Source: Enorma phocaeensis (GTDB taxonomy: Bacteria > Actinomycetota > Coriobacteriia > Coriobacteriales > Coriobacteriaceae). Taken from it: a DNA stretch of 64,000 nucleotides. Shown here one piece after another: positions 19,090 through 28,000 of the stretch (position 1 is its first letter; each line of letters starts with the position of its first letter). A model generated the notes under the pieces. It worked only from the letters and a program-made list of their open reading frames with translations. It did not search any database and was not told the DNA's origin. The DNA is taken from positions 728,451 to 792,450 of the forward strand of contig NZ_LT891970.1 of NCBI RefSeq assembly GCF_900186505.1, given 5' to 3'. The position numbers were made by a program, and so were the translations under genes.

Positions 19090-19620
19090 CTACTCAGCGG
19101 CCTCCTCGGTCGCCTCAACGGCCTCATCCTCGGCCTCGACAGCCTCCTCGGCCTCCTCGGCAGCGGCCTCCTCGGCGGTGATGCCTACGAGGACCACTAC
19201 GTTGGCGCGAATCTCGCGATACAGCGAGATGGCGACCTCGTGGGCACCGGCGACCTTGATGGGCTTACCGAGCTCGACGCGCTTGCGGTCGACCTCGACG
19301 CCCAGCTGATCCTTGATGGCATCCGCGATCATGGCGGCGGTCACGGAGCCGAAGAGGATGCCCTCGTCGCCAACCTTCACGTCGACCGTGATCTGCTTGC
19401 CCTCGAGGGTCTCCTTGACCTTGTTGGCATCGGCGATGCGCACGGCCTCGCGCTTCGCGATGTTGTTACGGCGCTCCTCGAGCTGCTTCAGGTTGCCCTT
19501 GGTAGCCGCAACGGCGAGTTTCTTAGGGAACAGGTAGTTCTCGGCGTAGCCCTGAGCGACCTCTACGACATCGCCCTCTCCACCTTTGCCCTTGATCTCA
19601 CCAAGAAGAACGACTTTCAT
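19090..19620 (-). CDS. rplI: 50S ribosomal protein L9
   Basis: A 176-residue L9, slightly longer than the usual ~150 because of a C-terminal tail made almost wholly of Glu and Ala. The N-terminal rRNA-binding domain KVVLLGEIKGKGGEGDVVEV and GYAENYLFPKKLA are diagnostic. The start at 19620 has AGGAG upstream. The acidic Ala/Glu tail is an actinobacterial-style extension, probably disordered. It lies 37 bases after the DUF2232 gene in the same direction and is the last gene of the ribosomal block before dnaB. Confidence 0.95.
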   Translation of the reverse strand: MKVVLLGEIKGKGGEGDVVEVAQGYAENYLFPKKLAVAATKGNLKQLEERRNNIAKREAVRIADANKVKETLEGKQITVDVKVGDEGILFGSVTAAMIADAIKDQLGVEVDRKRVELGKPIKVAGAHEVAISLYREIRANVVVLVGITAEEAAAEEAEEAVEAEDEAVEATEEAAE

Positions 19621-19657
19621 GAGATCTCCTATCCTGCGCACTGCATATGGCAGCGCA

Positions 19658-20665
19658 TTACTTATCTTGTGCCTCCGTGCGCGCGTCGTTCCGCGGAAGC
19701 TTGCGGAAGTTCGCCCACACATCGACGAGGCCGACGATGCTCAGAAGGAACATCGCCTCCAACCATACCGCGATCACGATGGCCACCGCGCGGATGAAGC
19801 ACCCGAGCCGCCACCGGTCCATGAGCCCGAACAGCACCCCGAAGCCCTGGAGCGCGAAGATGAACCTCACGCTGAGGAGCAGGGTTACCGACGCGGCGAG
19901 CAGGAGCTCCGCCCCGTTGCCCATGGCCTGGGCGACGGCAATGCCCACGATCGAGGCTGCTAGAAGCACCACCGCCCACAGCGGAGCGTCGAACCGGGCG
20001 ATCTTTGGCATCCTGGCCGGGGGCATCCCCTGCTGGGACGCGAAGCCCGGCGCGCCGCGCTGCGCTCCCCAAAAGGAGCCGAGTCCCGCCATCCCGACAT
20101 CGATCAGGGCCGTCATCACATAGACGAACGGCCAGACCGCGCGGAAGATTGGCTCGGCAGTCGCTACAACCAGGTCGCCCTGGATGCTGGTGCCCACAGA
20201 GAGGCGCGACGCCTCCACAAGGAGCGCCGGCATGGCCTTCGTGACGTCCATCCCCTGCATGGCGAGGGAGATACCGTCTATGGCCAAGCCAAGCGCTGCG
20301 CATACGGCGACCGTGACGCTTACCGCAAGCACCGTTGCCCGCCGCGCCCACATGAGGGCGGCAATGACAAAGCCCGCGCATGCGGGAACAAGCGCCGTTG
20401 GCAACACACCCAGCTCAAGCAGCACCGCTGCGAGCACCAAGCCCACAGCAGCGGCACCAAAACTCGGTATAAACGACCGCGCACCGGAGCGCTCGGCTTG
20501 CACCCTCACGCCAAAGGCGAGAAACAGCGTGCCGAGCATGCCGCCCCAAGCCGCAATCAACGCCGCGATAGCAATCTCGGCGTACCACAGGGCCCCATCC
20601 TTATGGGGAACCCCGGCGGGAAAGATCCCTGTTTGCGGCGTGTCGCGACGGTCGTTGGGAGTCAT
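19658..20665 (-). CDS. DUF2232 (YybS-like) membrane protein
   Basis: A 335-residue protein with about eight hydrophobic helices, positioned as the YybS/DUF2232 protein is in firmicutes, between rpsR and rplI. Position and topology carry the assignment; sequence motifs in the family are weak. In Bacillus the neighbouring gene is gdpP (a cyclic-di-AMP phosphodiesterase), which is absent here. Function is unknown; YybS is suspected to be linked to transport (ECF S-component-like fold). The start at 20665 has no strong ribosome site and lies 20 bases after rpsR, so translation may be coupled. Confidence 0.7.
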   Translation of the reverse strand: MTPNDRRDTPQTGIFPAGVPHKDGALWYAEIAIAALIAAWGGMLGTLFLAFGVRVQAERSGARSFIPSFGAAAVGLVLAAVLLELGVLPTALVPACAGFVIAALMWARRATVLAVSVTVAVCAALGLAIDGISLAMQGMDVTKAMPALLVEASRLSVGTSIQGDLVVATAEPIFRAVWPFVYVMTALIDVGMAGLGSFWGAQRGAPGFASQQGMPPARMPKIARFDAPLWAVVLLAASIVGIAVAQAMGNGAELLLAASVTLLLSVRFIFALQGFGVLFGLMDRWRLGCFIRAVAIVIAVWLEAMFLLSIVGLVDVWANFRKLPRNDARTEAQDK

Positions 20666-20685
20666 CGTGTAACGCTCGCGGAAGG

Positions 20686-20952
20686 CTAGTCGCGGTTGCG
20701 GTTACCGCGCGAGGACACCACGGGGACGGCGTACGGCAGAAGAGCCATCTCGCGGGCGCGCTTGATCGCGTTCGCGATGTCGTGCTGGTGCTGCGTGCAA
20801 GCGCCAGTGACGCGGCGCGGCTTGATCTTGCCGCGATCGGTCATGTACTTGCGAAGGAGCTGCGTGTCCTTGTAGTCGATGTACTCGGTGTGCTCCTTGC
20901 AGAACTGGCAGTACTTACGACGCGGCTGACGTGCGGAGTAATCATTAGCCAT
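20686..20952 (-). CDS. rpsR: 30S ribosomal protein S18
   Basis: An 88-residue S18 containing the core YIDYKDTQLLRKYMTDRGKI followed by PRRVTGACTQHQ. The N-terminus has RRKYCQFCKEH with a CxxC pair; S18 proteins with this pair usually bind zinc. The start at 20952 fits S18 length and has GAAGGG upstream. It sits 60 bases after ssb in the conserved rpsF-ssb-rpsR order and partners with S6 in the small subunit platform. Confidence 0.95.
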   Translation of the reverse strand: MANDYSARQPRRKYCQFCKEHTEYIDYKDTQLLRKYMTDRGKIKPRRVTGACTQHQHDIANAIKRAREMALLPYAVPVVSSRGNRNRD

Positions 20953-21012
20953 GTCAAAACACCCTTCGTTTTGCGCGGGCGTCTGGCGCCAGCGCACTCA
21001 TTCGGCCAAGCC

Positions 21013-21477
21013 CTAGAACGGAATGTCGTCGTCGTAGACGTCATTCACCTGCGGCGGGGCCTGGACGGGCGCCTGGGATCGCGGCGCGGACTGCTGGCCA
21101 TAGCCCTGGGATGAAGAGCGGGGAGCATAGCCGTCCCCCGAACCCTGCTGGCCGCGCGACATGAACTCGATTTCATCGACGATGACCTCGAGCTTGCTGC
21201 GGCGCTGGCCGTCACGCTCCCAAGAGCTGTAGCGAAGCTTGCCCTCAATCGCGACCTTGGAGCCCTTGCTGAGGTAGCGGCTTACCGCTTCCGCACGCGT
21301 GCCGAACATGGTGCAGTCGACGAAGTTGGGATAGTCCTCCCAATCGCCCGTCTGCGGGTTGCGCCGGCGGTCGTTCACTGCCACGCCAAACGAGAGCACC
21401 TGGGTGCCACCGCTCGTCATGCGCAGCTCCGGATCACGGGTGAGATTGCCGGAGATGTTAACTCGGTTGATGCTCAT
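21013..21477 (-). CDS. ssb: single-stranded DNA-binding protein
   Basis: A 154-residue SSB: an N-terminal OB fold (SINRVNISGNLTRDPELR, WERDGQRRSKLEVIVDEIEF), a Gly/Gln/Ser/Pro linker, and the acidic tip DDDIPF that recruits partner proteins. The start at 21477 gives the family-typical N-terminus; the frame continues open upstream without support. Middle gene of rpsF-ssb-rpsR. It coats single-stranded DNA during replication and repair. Confidence 0.95.
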   Translation of the reverse strand: MSINRVNISGNLTRDPELRMTSGGTQVLSFGVAVNDRRRNPQTGDWEDYPNFVDCTMFGTRAEAVSRYLSKGSKVAIEGKLRYSSWERDGQRRSKLEVIVDEIEFMSRGQQGSGDGYAPRSSSQGYGQQSAPRSQAPVQAPPQVNDVYDDDIPF

Positions 21478-21564
21478 GTGACTCACTACCTCTCGTGCTG
21501 GGGAGCGCGTCCCGCGCGGGAGCCTCCCCTGAGGCGCTTTCGCGCCCCGTTCCATACCAGCGTG

Positions 21565-21858
21565 TTACTCCTTGTCGTCGCGACGGACGATCATGTGGCG
21601 CTCCACCGCGTCGGTGATGCGCAGAACACGATCGAGCTCCGCGATGGAAGCGGGCTCTGCATGGAAGTTGATGAGGGTGTAGTCGCCTTCGGTGAGGTCG
21701 TTGATCTCATAAGCGAGCTTGCGCTTGCCCCACTCGTCAACGTTGTCAACCTTGCCATTGCTCTCGGCGATGGTGGTGTCGATACGCTTCATCACCGCGA
21801 GACGGGTCTCGGGATCGAGGGAAGGATTGACGAAGAACAGCAGTTCATAGGCCTTCAT
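21565..21858 (-). CDS. rpsF: 30S ribosomal protein S6
   Basis: A 97-residue S6 beginning MKAYELLFFVNPSLD with WGKRKLAYEINDLTEGDY in the middle, both diagnostic. AGAGGAGGTGACC is a near-perfect ribosome site. It is the first gene of the block rpsF-ssb-rpsR-DUF2232-rplI, with a promoter candidate 70 bases upstream. Confidence 0.96.
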   Translation of the reverse strand: MKAYELLFFVNPSLDPETRLAVMKRIDTTIAESNGKVDNVDEWGKRKLAYEINDLTEGDYTLINFHAEPASIAELDRVLRITDAVERHMIVRRDDKE

Positions 21859-22229
21859 GTGGTCACCTCCTCTGGACATACGGCTTCAGGTCGTGAAGGT
21901 GCGCCCGAAGCAGGAAAGGACTCAGTTACTATAGCCGCTCGGGCTGCTGGACACAAGAAGGCGCAGCTACGCCATCATGACTCCACACATCTCACGCCGC
22001 TCCCTGTATGCATATTGCCCCGACACCCCAACCATCTTCTCGCCGGAGCCTCCCGCATATCCAACCGGAACCCAACAAGAACCCTTCTCCGTTCTTGCTT
22101 ATGCTGGTAGCAGCCGGCGCCAAAGGTGCACTGGTGAACACGGCAGCCGCGATGCAGCGGACGATCACACGTGGAATCCATACTTATATGGAACGGGAAG
22201 CGTGGCTGCGGAAGCAAACCTCGAGCGCC
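21859..22229. other. intergenic stretch upstream of rpsF
   Basis: Contains the rpsF promoter candidate; the rest, up to the end of the DUF4013 gene, shows no gene or clear repeat. Confidence 0.5.
21928..21956 (-). promoter_or_regulatory. sigma-70-type promoter of the rpsF block
   Basis: On the minus strand TTGTGT (-35) and TATAGT (-10) are separated by exactly 17 bases, placing transcription start about 60 bases before rpsF. Confidence 0.6.
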
Positions 22230-23150
22230 TTATACGCCTGCGCTACCTTCTTGCTGCCTAAACCCTTTGCACGCAGGCACGCCGTCGGGAAGCGGATCGC
22301 ACGAGTTGCCCCAGCGCCACACCTCGAAGCGACGGAACCACGTAGCCATGACGTGCACCACCGCGAGCTGCATGCACACCGCAAGGGCGCCCAGCACGAA
22401 CTGCAAGGCTATCGTTCCAATCGACACAACCAGCATGACAGAGGGCTCGAGGGAGAAGAGGCCGTTGAGGAATGCCCTACCGTTGAATAGCAGCTGCCCA
22501 TGCCCATGGTGCAGCGCGAACACTGCAAAGCCGGCCCTCGTCGCCATGCCGACGGCAGTCGTCGATACAAGATACACAAGGACCATCGCCACGCTGCCCG
22601 CGGCAACGGCTAGCACCGTGCGCGCGAAGCCGCCGGGATCGCGACCCACCATCTGCGTTATCCGGTCAAGGCGCCATCCCGCAGAGAAAGCGTCGTAGAG
22701 CGTGGCGCGAAGCACCGCTGCGATAAGTATGGCAACGAGCACCACGCCGATCACCCAGGCGATAGCGCCGAGGACATCGATGCGATACACGGGTTCGTCC
22801 GCAAGCCAAGAGCCGCGGGGCCAAACCCCGGACGGGGAGAAGGTCACGCCGCGCCCGTCGAACGCCCAACCGAGCGCCGACCCAAAGACGATGGCCATAA
22901 GAACCTGGATGATGAATGCCCGAGCACCTGTTTTGAGGAGCTTGCTGTAGTTGATGCTCTCCCAACGCGGAGGCTCATTCGATCCCCAAGCAGCGAACCT
23001 GCCCCATTCGAGCGCGCAGCCCATCACGGCGATCTGCCCAGCAATGGGAATCCAGCTCATCAAGGTGAGCAGCGCAATCGGCTTCCACCAACCCTGAGAA
23101 GAGGTGAGCGTACGCCATGATGCCAGAAGACCGAAGCTCTTTGTCTCCAT
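22230..23150 (-). CDS. DUF4013-type membrane protein
   Basis: A 306-residue multi-pass membrane protein with about six hydrophobic segments and an N-terminal ETKSFGLLASWRTLTSSQGWWKPI-like block (quoted in part) that resembles DUF4013 proteins. Function unknown. The start at 23150 is chosen because GGGAGGAG precedes it at the right distance; an ATG four codons upstream overlaps that site. The gene is between the rpsF promoter and two tRNA-Ser genes, all on the minus strand. Confidence 0.6.
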   Translation of the reverse strand: METKSFGLLASWRTLTSSQGWWKPIALLTLMSWIPIAGQIAVMGCALEWGRFAAWGSNEPPRWESINYSKLLKTGARAFIIQVLMAIVFGSALGWAFDGRGVTFSPSGVWPRGSWLADEPVYRIDVLGAIAWVIGVVLVAILIAAVLRATLYDAFSAGWRLDRITQMVGRDPGGFARTVLAVAAGSVAMVLVYLVSTTAVGMATRAGFAVFALHHGHGQLLFNGRAFLNGLFSLEPSVMLVVSIGTIALQFVLGALAVCMQLAVVHVMATWFRRFEVWRWGNSCDPLPDGVPACKGFRQQEGSAGV

Positions 23151-23228
23151 CGCTCCTCCCATCTGCACGCTCACTTGATACAAGCAAACCCCGCTCGAAT
23201 ATCCGAACGGGGTCCTACGAATCAGAAC

Positions 23229-23319
23229 TGGCGGAGGAGGAGGGATTCGAACCCTCGTGACCCGGAAAGGGCCAAACGGTTTTCGAGACCGCCGCATTCA
23301 ACCACTCTGCCACCCCTCC
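23229..23319 (-). tRNA. tRNA-Ser (anticodon CGA)
   Basis: Full cloverleaf with the long variable arm of class II tRNAs. Acceptor GGAGGGG pairs with CTCCTCC, the anticodon loop is CTCGAAA (CGA, reads UCG), the T arm has GGTTCGAATCC, and CCA is encoded. Confidence 0.95.
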
Positions 23320-23368
23320 GCATCGGGGTGAGACGGCGCGAGCTGGGCCCGCGCCGGAGGTAAGCATC

Positions 23369-23459
23369 TGGCGGAGAGTCAGGGATTTGAACCCTGGAGA
23401 CGCTTTTGGCGCCTACACGATTTCCAATCGTGCTCCTTCGGCCACTCGGACAACTCTCC
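23369..23459 (-). tRNA. tRNA-Ser (anticodon GGA)
   Basis: Class II cloverleaf with acceptor GGAGAGT, anticodon loop TTGGAAA (GGA, reads UCC/UCU), long variable arm, T arm GGTTCAAATCC and encoded CCA. Fifty bases from the other tRNA-Ser and probably in the same transcript. Confidence 0.95.
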
Positions 23460-23643
23460 GTTACAGCACACGAAATTGTACCGTATCTCGCATGCTTTGC
23501 AAACAACGTTTTTCCCGCCCACGCGATGCGTGCGGGCCGCGGCGGACTTCCACAACTTGTCTACAAGGCGCACGCGCCAAGCCGCCGCGCAGCAGGTAAG
23601 ATAGCATGGACCCCGTGCTTGATTCCCGAGAGGAGCGGCCCCG

Positions 23644-24558
23644 ATGACAGATGCGATCGCATCCCTGGCCCCCGTCGCGGCCTCGACCGCAGCGACGGTC
23701 ACCGCCACGGCGTCCTCGCAGCCCGCCTCCATCCCGCTGTGGATCGAGCTCTTCGTCGTCGTGGTCTCCGCCGGCACCGGCGTGCTCACCGCCCGCGAGA
23801 ACAAGCTCGACTATGTGGGTGCCCTCTGGCTCGCCGTACTCCTCGGCCTCGGCGGCGGCCTCATCCGCGACGTCATCCTCCAGGTGGGCGACGTCTACAT
23901 CCTGAAGCAGCCGCTCGCCCTGCCCGCGTGCCTCGTCTCCGCCACCGTGGTCTTCGTCTTCCCCGCCATCATCGAGAAGCCGGACAAGATCATCGCCGTG
24001 CTCGACATCTTCTCGGTGGGGCTGTACGCCGCCATCGGCGCCGACAAGGCGTATGTGTACGGGTTCGCCCCCACCGTGTGCATCATGATGGGCTTCTTCA
24101 CCGCAGTGGGCGGCGGCATGCTGCGCGACATCTGCCTCGCGCGCACGCCGATCATCTTCCAGCGCGGCAACTTCTACGCGCTCGCGGCCATCTTCGGCGC
24201 GGCGACCTACATCTTCCTCGTCAGCAAGCTGGGCGTATGGAACATCCTCGCCCTCGTGATCTCGACCGGCGTGACCGTCTTCCTGCGCTGGCTCTCGATC
24301 GAGTTCAACATCCAGACGCCCACCGAGGTGGACATCTCGCGCATGGTGCGCCGCCGTCACCGTCGCGGCGCCGAGGGCGGCCCGTCGACGCCGCGCCAGG
24401 AGACGCCGGTCGTCGCCTCGGCCGAGGCGCTGGCGGACCGCCGCGAGCGCACGCTCGCCGACATCGAGGCGCGCCGCGAGCGCGAGCGCCGCGCGCAGGC
24501 CCTCGCCCGCCTCCGCAAGAACAAGCGCAAGCGCAAGCAGCGGCGCCTGGATATGTAG
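23644..24558 (+). CDS. TRIC-type cation channel family protein (UPF0126, YicG-like)
   Basis: A 304-residue membrane protein with the tandem UPF0126 repeats of bacterial TRIC potassium-type channels. Each half has the glycine-rich helix break: GLGGGLIRDVIL and AVGGGMLRDICL. Seven helices span about residues 30-220. The C-terminal ~80 residues are unusual for the family: a highly basic Arg/Lys/Glu helix rich in RRER and KNKRKRKQRR, probably cytoplasmic. The start at 23644 has GAGAGGAG upstream. Convergent with the winged-helix gene at 24671. Confidence 0.85.
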   Translation: MTDAIASLAPVAASTAATVTATASSQPASIPLWIELFVVVVSAGTGVLTARENKLDYVGALWLAVLLGLGGGLIRDVILQVGDVYILKQPLALPACLVSATVVFVFPAIIEKPDKIIAVLDIFSVGLYAAIGADKAYVYGFAPTVCIMMGFFTAVGGGMLRDICLARTPIIFQRGNFYALAAIFGAATYIFLVSKLGVWNILALVISTGVTVFLRWLSIEFNIQTPTEVDISRMVRRRHRRGAEGGPSTPRQETPVVASAEALADRRERTLADIEARRERERRAQALARLRKNKRKRKQRRLDM

Positions 24559-24670
24559 GTTGCCGTGTGGGCGCATCTCGAGGCGCTCGAATGCTGGCCG
24601 AATCGGTAGCGGCACGCGGACGCGCAACCGCCACCATGGCGTCCCGAAGCCCGAGGCGCCCGCCCCGCCG

Positions 24671-25042
24671 CTACGCCGTGCCGCTGGTGAGCGCGACCGC
24701 GCGCTCCATGCCCGCCTCGGTCGCGCGGTAGACGTTTCCCACCTGCGCGCCGGCATCGTTGAACTGGGGCGTCGAGACCACCAGGCCGTCGCGCCTCAGC
24801 CGGGTGAGCGCCCGGTCGATGGATCGCTGGTTCATCTCGAACCGCTCGGCGATCTCGCGCTTGCTGAGCAGGATGTCCTCCCCGCGCTCGGTCGCGCGGG
24901 CGATGAGGACGAGCGTGCGCTCGTCGGCGAACGCGTGCCGCCCGTTCACCGTCGTGGGGACCGCCCCGACCCGCGGGGCCACAGCTGGAGCCGTAGCGGA
25001 GGAGGCCGCTTGGGCGGCCCCCTCATGAGGTCTGGTTATCAC
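24671..25042 (-). CDS. small winged-helix DNA-binding protein overlapping the surface-protein gene
   Basis: A 123-residue protein with an N-terminal Ala-rich segment and a helix-turn-helix/winged-helix core: ILLSKREIAERFEMNQRSIDRALTRL (recognition region, quoted in parts elsewhere) followed by RRDGLVVSTPQF. No ligand domain. The GTG start at 25040-25042 overlaps the TGA of the 1164-residue surface protein (GTGA), so the two are translationally coupled. No other start is available before the helix-turn-helix. It could feed back on the surface gene, or regulate the channel gene it faces. Family assignment beyond winged helix is not possible. Confidence 0.6.
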   Translation of the reverse strand: MITRPHEGAAQAASSATAPAVAPRVGAVPTTVNGRHAFADERTLVLIARATERGEDILLSKREIAERFEMNQRSIDRALTRLRRDGLVVSTPQFNDAGAQVGNVYRATEAGMERAVALTSGTA

Positions 25043-28000
25043 TTGAGGCCCCGTGCGCGACGGGCGAGCACACCGATGGCGAGGGCGACCGCGCCCACCG
25101 CGGCGACGCCGCCGATGAGAAGCGGGGTGCTGTCGCCCGTGGCGGCGAGCACGTCATCATCGCCGTTGCCGTGGCTCAGGTCCTCGGAGGGCGTGCTGCC
25201 CGTGGAGCCATCGCCGGGATCGTCCGGGGTGTCGTCACCGGGGTCGGGCGTGGGCTCCGGCTCGGGTTCCGGCTCCGGTTCGGGCTCGGGCTCCGTATAG
25301 GAGTTCTCGAACGTGATGGTCGCCGGATCGCCGGAGGCGCCGTCTACCGTGGAGTAGACGTACTGCTCGGTGGCGAGCCCGTCGCTGACGGTCGTGGTCA
25401 CCGTGACGGCACCCGTCTGCTGGTCCACCGCGGTCCCGATCACGATCGAGTAGGCCGTGTCGTCATAGGTGTAGCCCTCGACGCCCGTATCGGTCTCCGT
25501 GAGCGTGTAGCGGTACGTCGTGTCCGCATCGTCCGCGGTAAAGCGCTGCCAGGCGAGGTCGAACGGTACGGGGGCCGTGGCGACGCCGGAAACCATCGAG
25601 GCGTCCTCGTTCTGGACGGTGACGCTCAGGTCGGGGCTCGTGATGCCGGCCTTCGCTGCGGAGGCGGCGTCCGCAGCGGTGAGCACGAACTCGAAGCGGT
25701 TGTCCGCCGTGAGGTCCTTGCCCTCGAGCTGCTTCTCGACCGAGATGCCGCCCGCGACCGCGTAGTCGACGCCCACGCGCGGGTTCTCGACCGTGACCGT
25801 CACGCTGTTGGAGAAGACCACGGAGAGCTCCTGGTCGCCGAGGTCCTGCTTGAACGACTCCGTGTCGCCGTCGTGATCGAGGCACTGCCGGATCGACAGC
25901 GACGACCAGCCGCTCTCGACCGTGAGACTCGACGGGCTGCCGGTCCCCTCCGCCGGGATGTAGTCCTCGGCACCCGTCCCCGCGTTGTCATACTGCAGGT
26001 GCATGCTCTCGGCGGAAGGCGTCCACACAGTGTCCGCGGTCAGGAAATCCGTCGAGTCGTTGGTGAGCAACGTCGCCTCGACGTCATGCAGGGTCGCGTC
26101 GACCTTGTCGCCGGCGGCGAACTGGAGCATGCTGCGCACGACCCTGCCGATCCCGCGGCTCACGGACACGCCGTCGTCCTCGGTGCCGGCGTGCGCGAAC
26201 ACGCCCTGGTCGTTCACGGTCACGCGGATGGCGGTCTTGTTCGCCTCGTGACCCGCAGGCTCGCTCGTCTCGAGCAGCACGTAGTCACCGGTCATGAGCT
26301 CGTTGTTCCCCGAGGGGAAGACCGCATAGCCCGAGCCGATACCGGCCAGGTCGCCCGTCGTCACGGTATCGACCGGCTGCGTCGCGGGACGCTCGGCCGT
26401 GCCGTCGGCTTCGATGGTCACGTCGGCGGCCTTGTAGAGCGCGAACTCGACGTCGTTCATGGCGCTGCCGGCGTCGTCGACCTTGTGGACGATGAGGCGG
26501 TTCCAGATGTTGGACATGTAGATGCGCACGGAGAAGGTGCGGTCGAACTCCTCATGCCCCCGCTCTCCGTTGGAATAGAGACGGTGCGTGTTGTCCGCCG
26601 TCGCCCCGTCGATCGAGGTGGCGGTGGTGTAGTAGTACGAGATCGTGTACTCGGCCTGGGTCTCGTCTTCGCCGCTGTTCTTGATCTGGTAGAGGTACTT
26701 GTTCACGTCGCCGGGAATGTTCTCGATATCGCCCTCGATGGCGCCGCTCGACGTGACACTCAGCTGGTAGGGGTTCCGCCGCGCGGCGGCGAGCACCTCG
26801 TCCCAGGTGTGGCCGTCGGCGACCGTCCATCCCTCGATGGCGTCGCCCGAGACCGGCGACCAGGCGGTCTCGTCATCGAAGTCCTTGGTCATGTCGCGCT
26901 TCATCACGACCGCGAAGACCGTGCCGTTCATGCGGCCGTCCGTGGCGACTTCGATCGGGTCGCCCGTTTTGGCGTCGTAGACCGTGTCCGCCGGAAGCGT
27001 GGTGGTCACCTTCGCCTGGGCGTAGGCGCCCGTGCCCCATTCGTTGTCAACGAGCAGGTTGCCGCCCGAGAAGTACAGGTGCACCTCGTCCGCGGACCGG
27101 TAGCCATCGGGTGTGGTGGTCTCAACGAGCACGTAGTTCTTGCTCGCGTTCTTGAGCTGCTCGAGGGCGATGGGGAACCCGTTGGCATCGGTGAAGACCA
27201 GGCGGCCGTTGGCGTCGGTCGTGCCGGTATAGACGGCGTTGCCCTCTTTCTCGTAGTTCGCGTTCGCCCGATAGAGCTCGTAGGTCGCGCCCTCGACCGG
27301 TGTGCCGTCCTGGTCGACCTTGACGATCTCGCTCTCAGGGACGCTCACGAGGTTGTACTTGAGGTTCATGTTCGAGGCGTTGTTGCCGCGCTCGAGATAG
27401 TAGAAGTTGAGGGTGTGGTACGTGTTGTCCGCGAAGGTGTTGCCGCTCCACTGGACAGACGTCGTCCGGCCGGCCTCCTCGAAGCACTCCTTGATGGTCC
27501 GCATGTCCGAAGGCGTAACGTCGGTGGTGCCGTCGGCCGCGGTGACGTTGATGCTCCCGGTCTTGAAATCGATCTTCACGCTCACCGCGTCGTGGATGCC
27601 GCCCAGGTCGGCCACGAGCACACCGTCGATGAAGATCCAGACGTCATCGTCGCCGGAGAACTCGTAGGTGACGGCCTGGCCGTTGTTGGTGCCGCCGTCG
27701 CGCTGGACGAAGCGCGAGGTCATCGAGAGGCCGAAGTAGTGGTTGAGGTCCTGGCTGCCCGCGTTCGTCTGGCTGCCGTCGAGGTTTCCGCCGACCTCCG
27801 TGAACACATCCTCGGCGCTGTCGAAGGGGAAGAACTGGCCATAGGTCACGTTCGGCTCGCTGCCGTAGGTGACCGCGGGAGCGTCATACACCGTGAAGGA
27901 GTTGGTGCCCTCGTTGAACGAGGCAAAGTTGTCCTTGCTGTCGTAATAGTAGTAGCCGTCCGCATCGACCTGGAGCAGACCCTGCACGTCGGTGTAGGCT

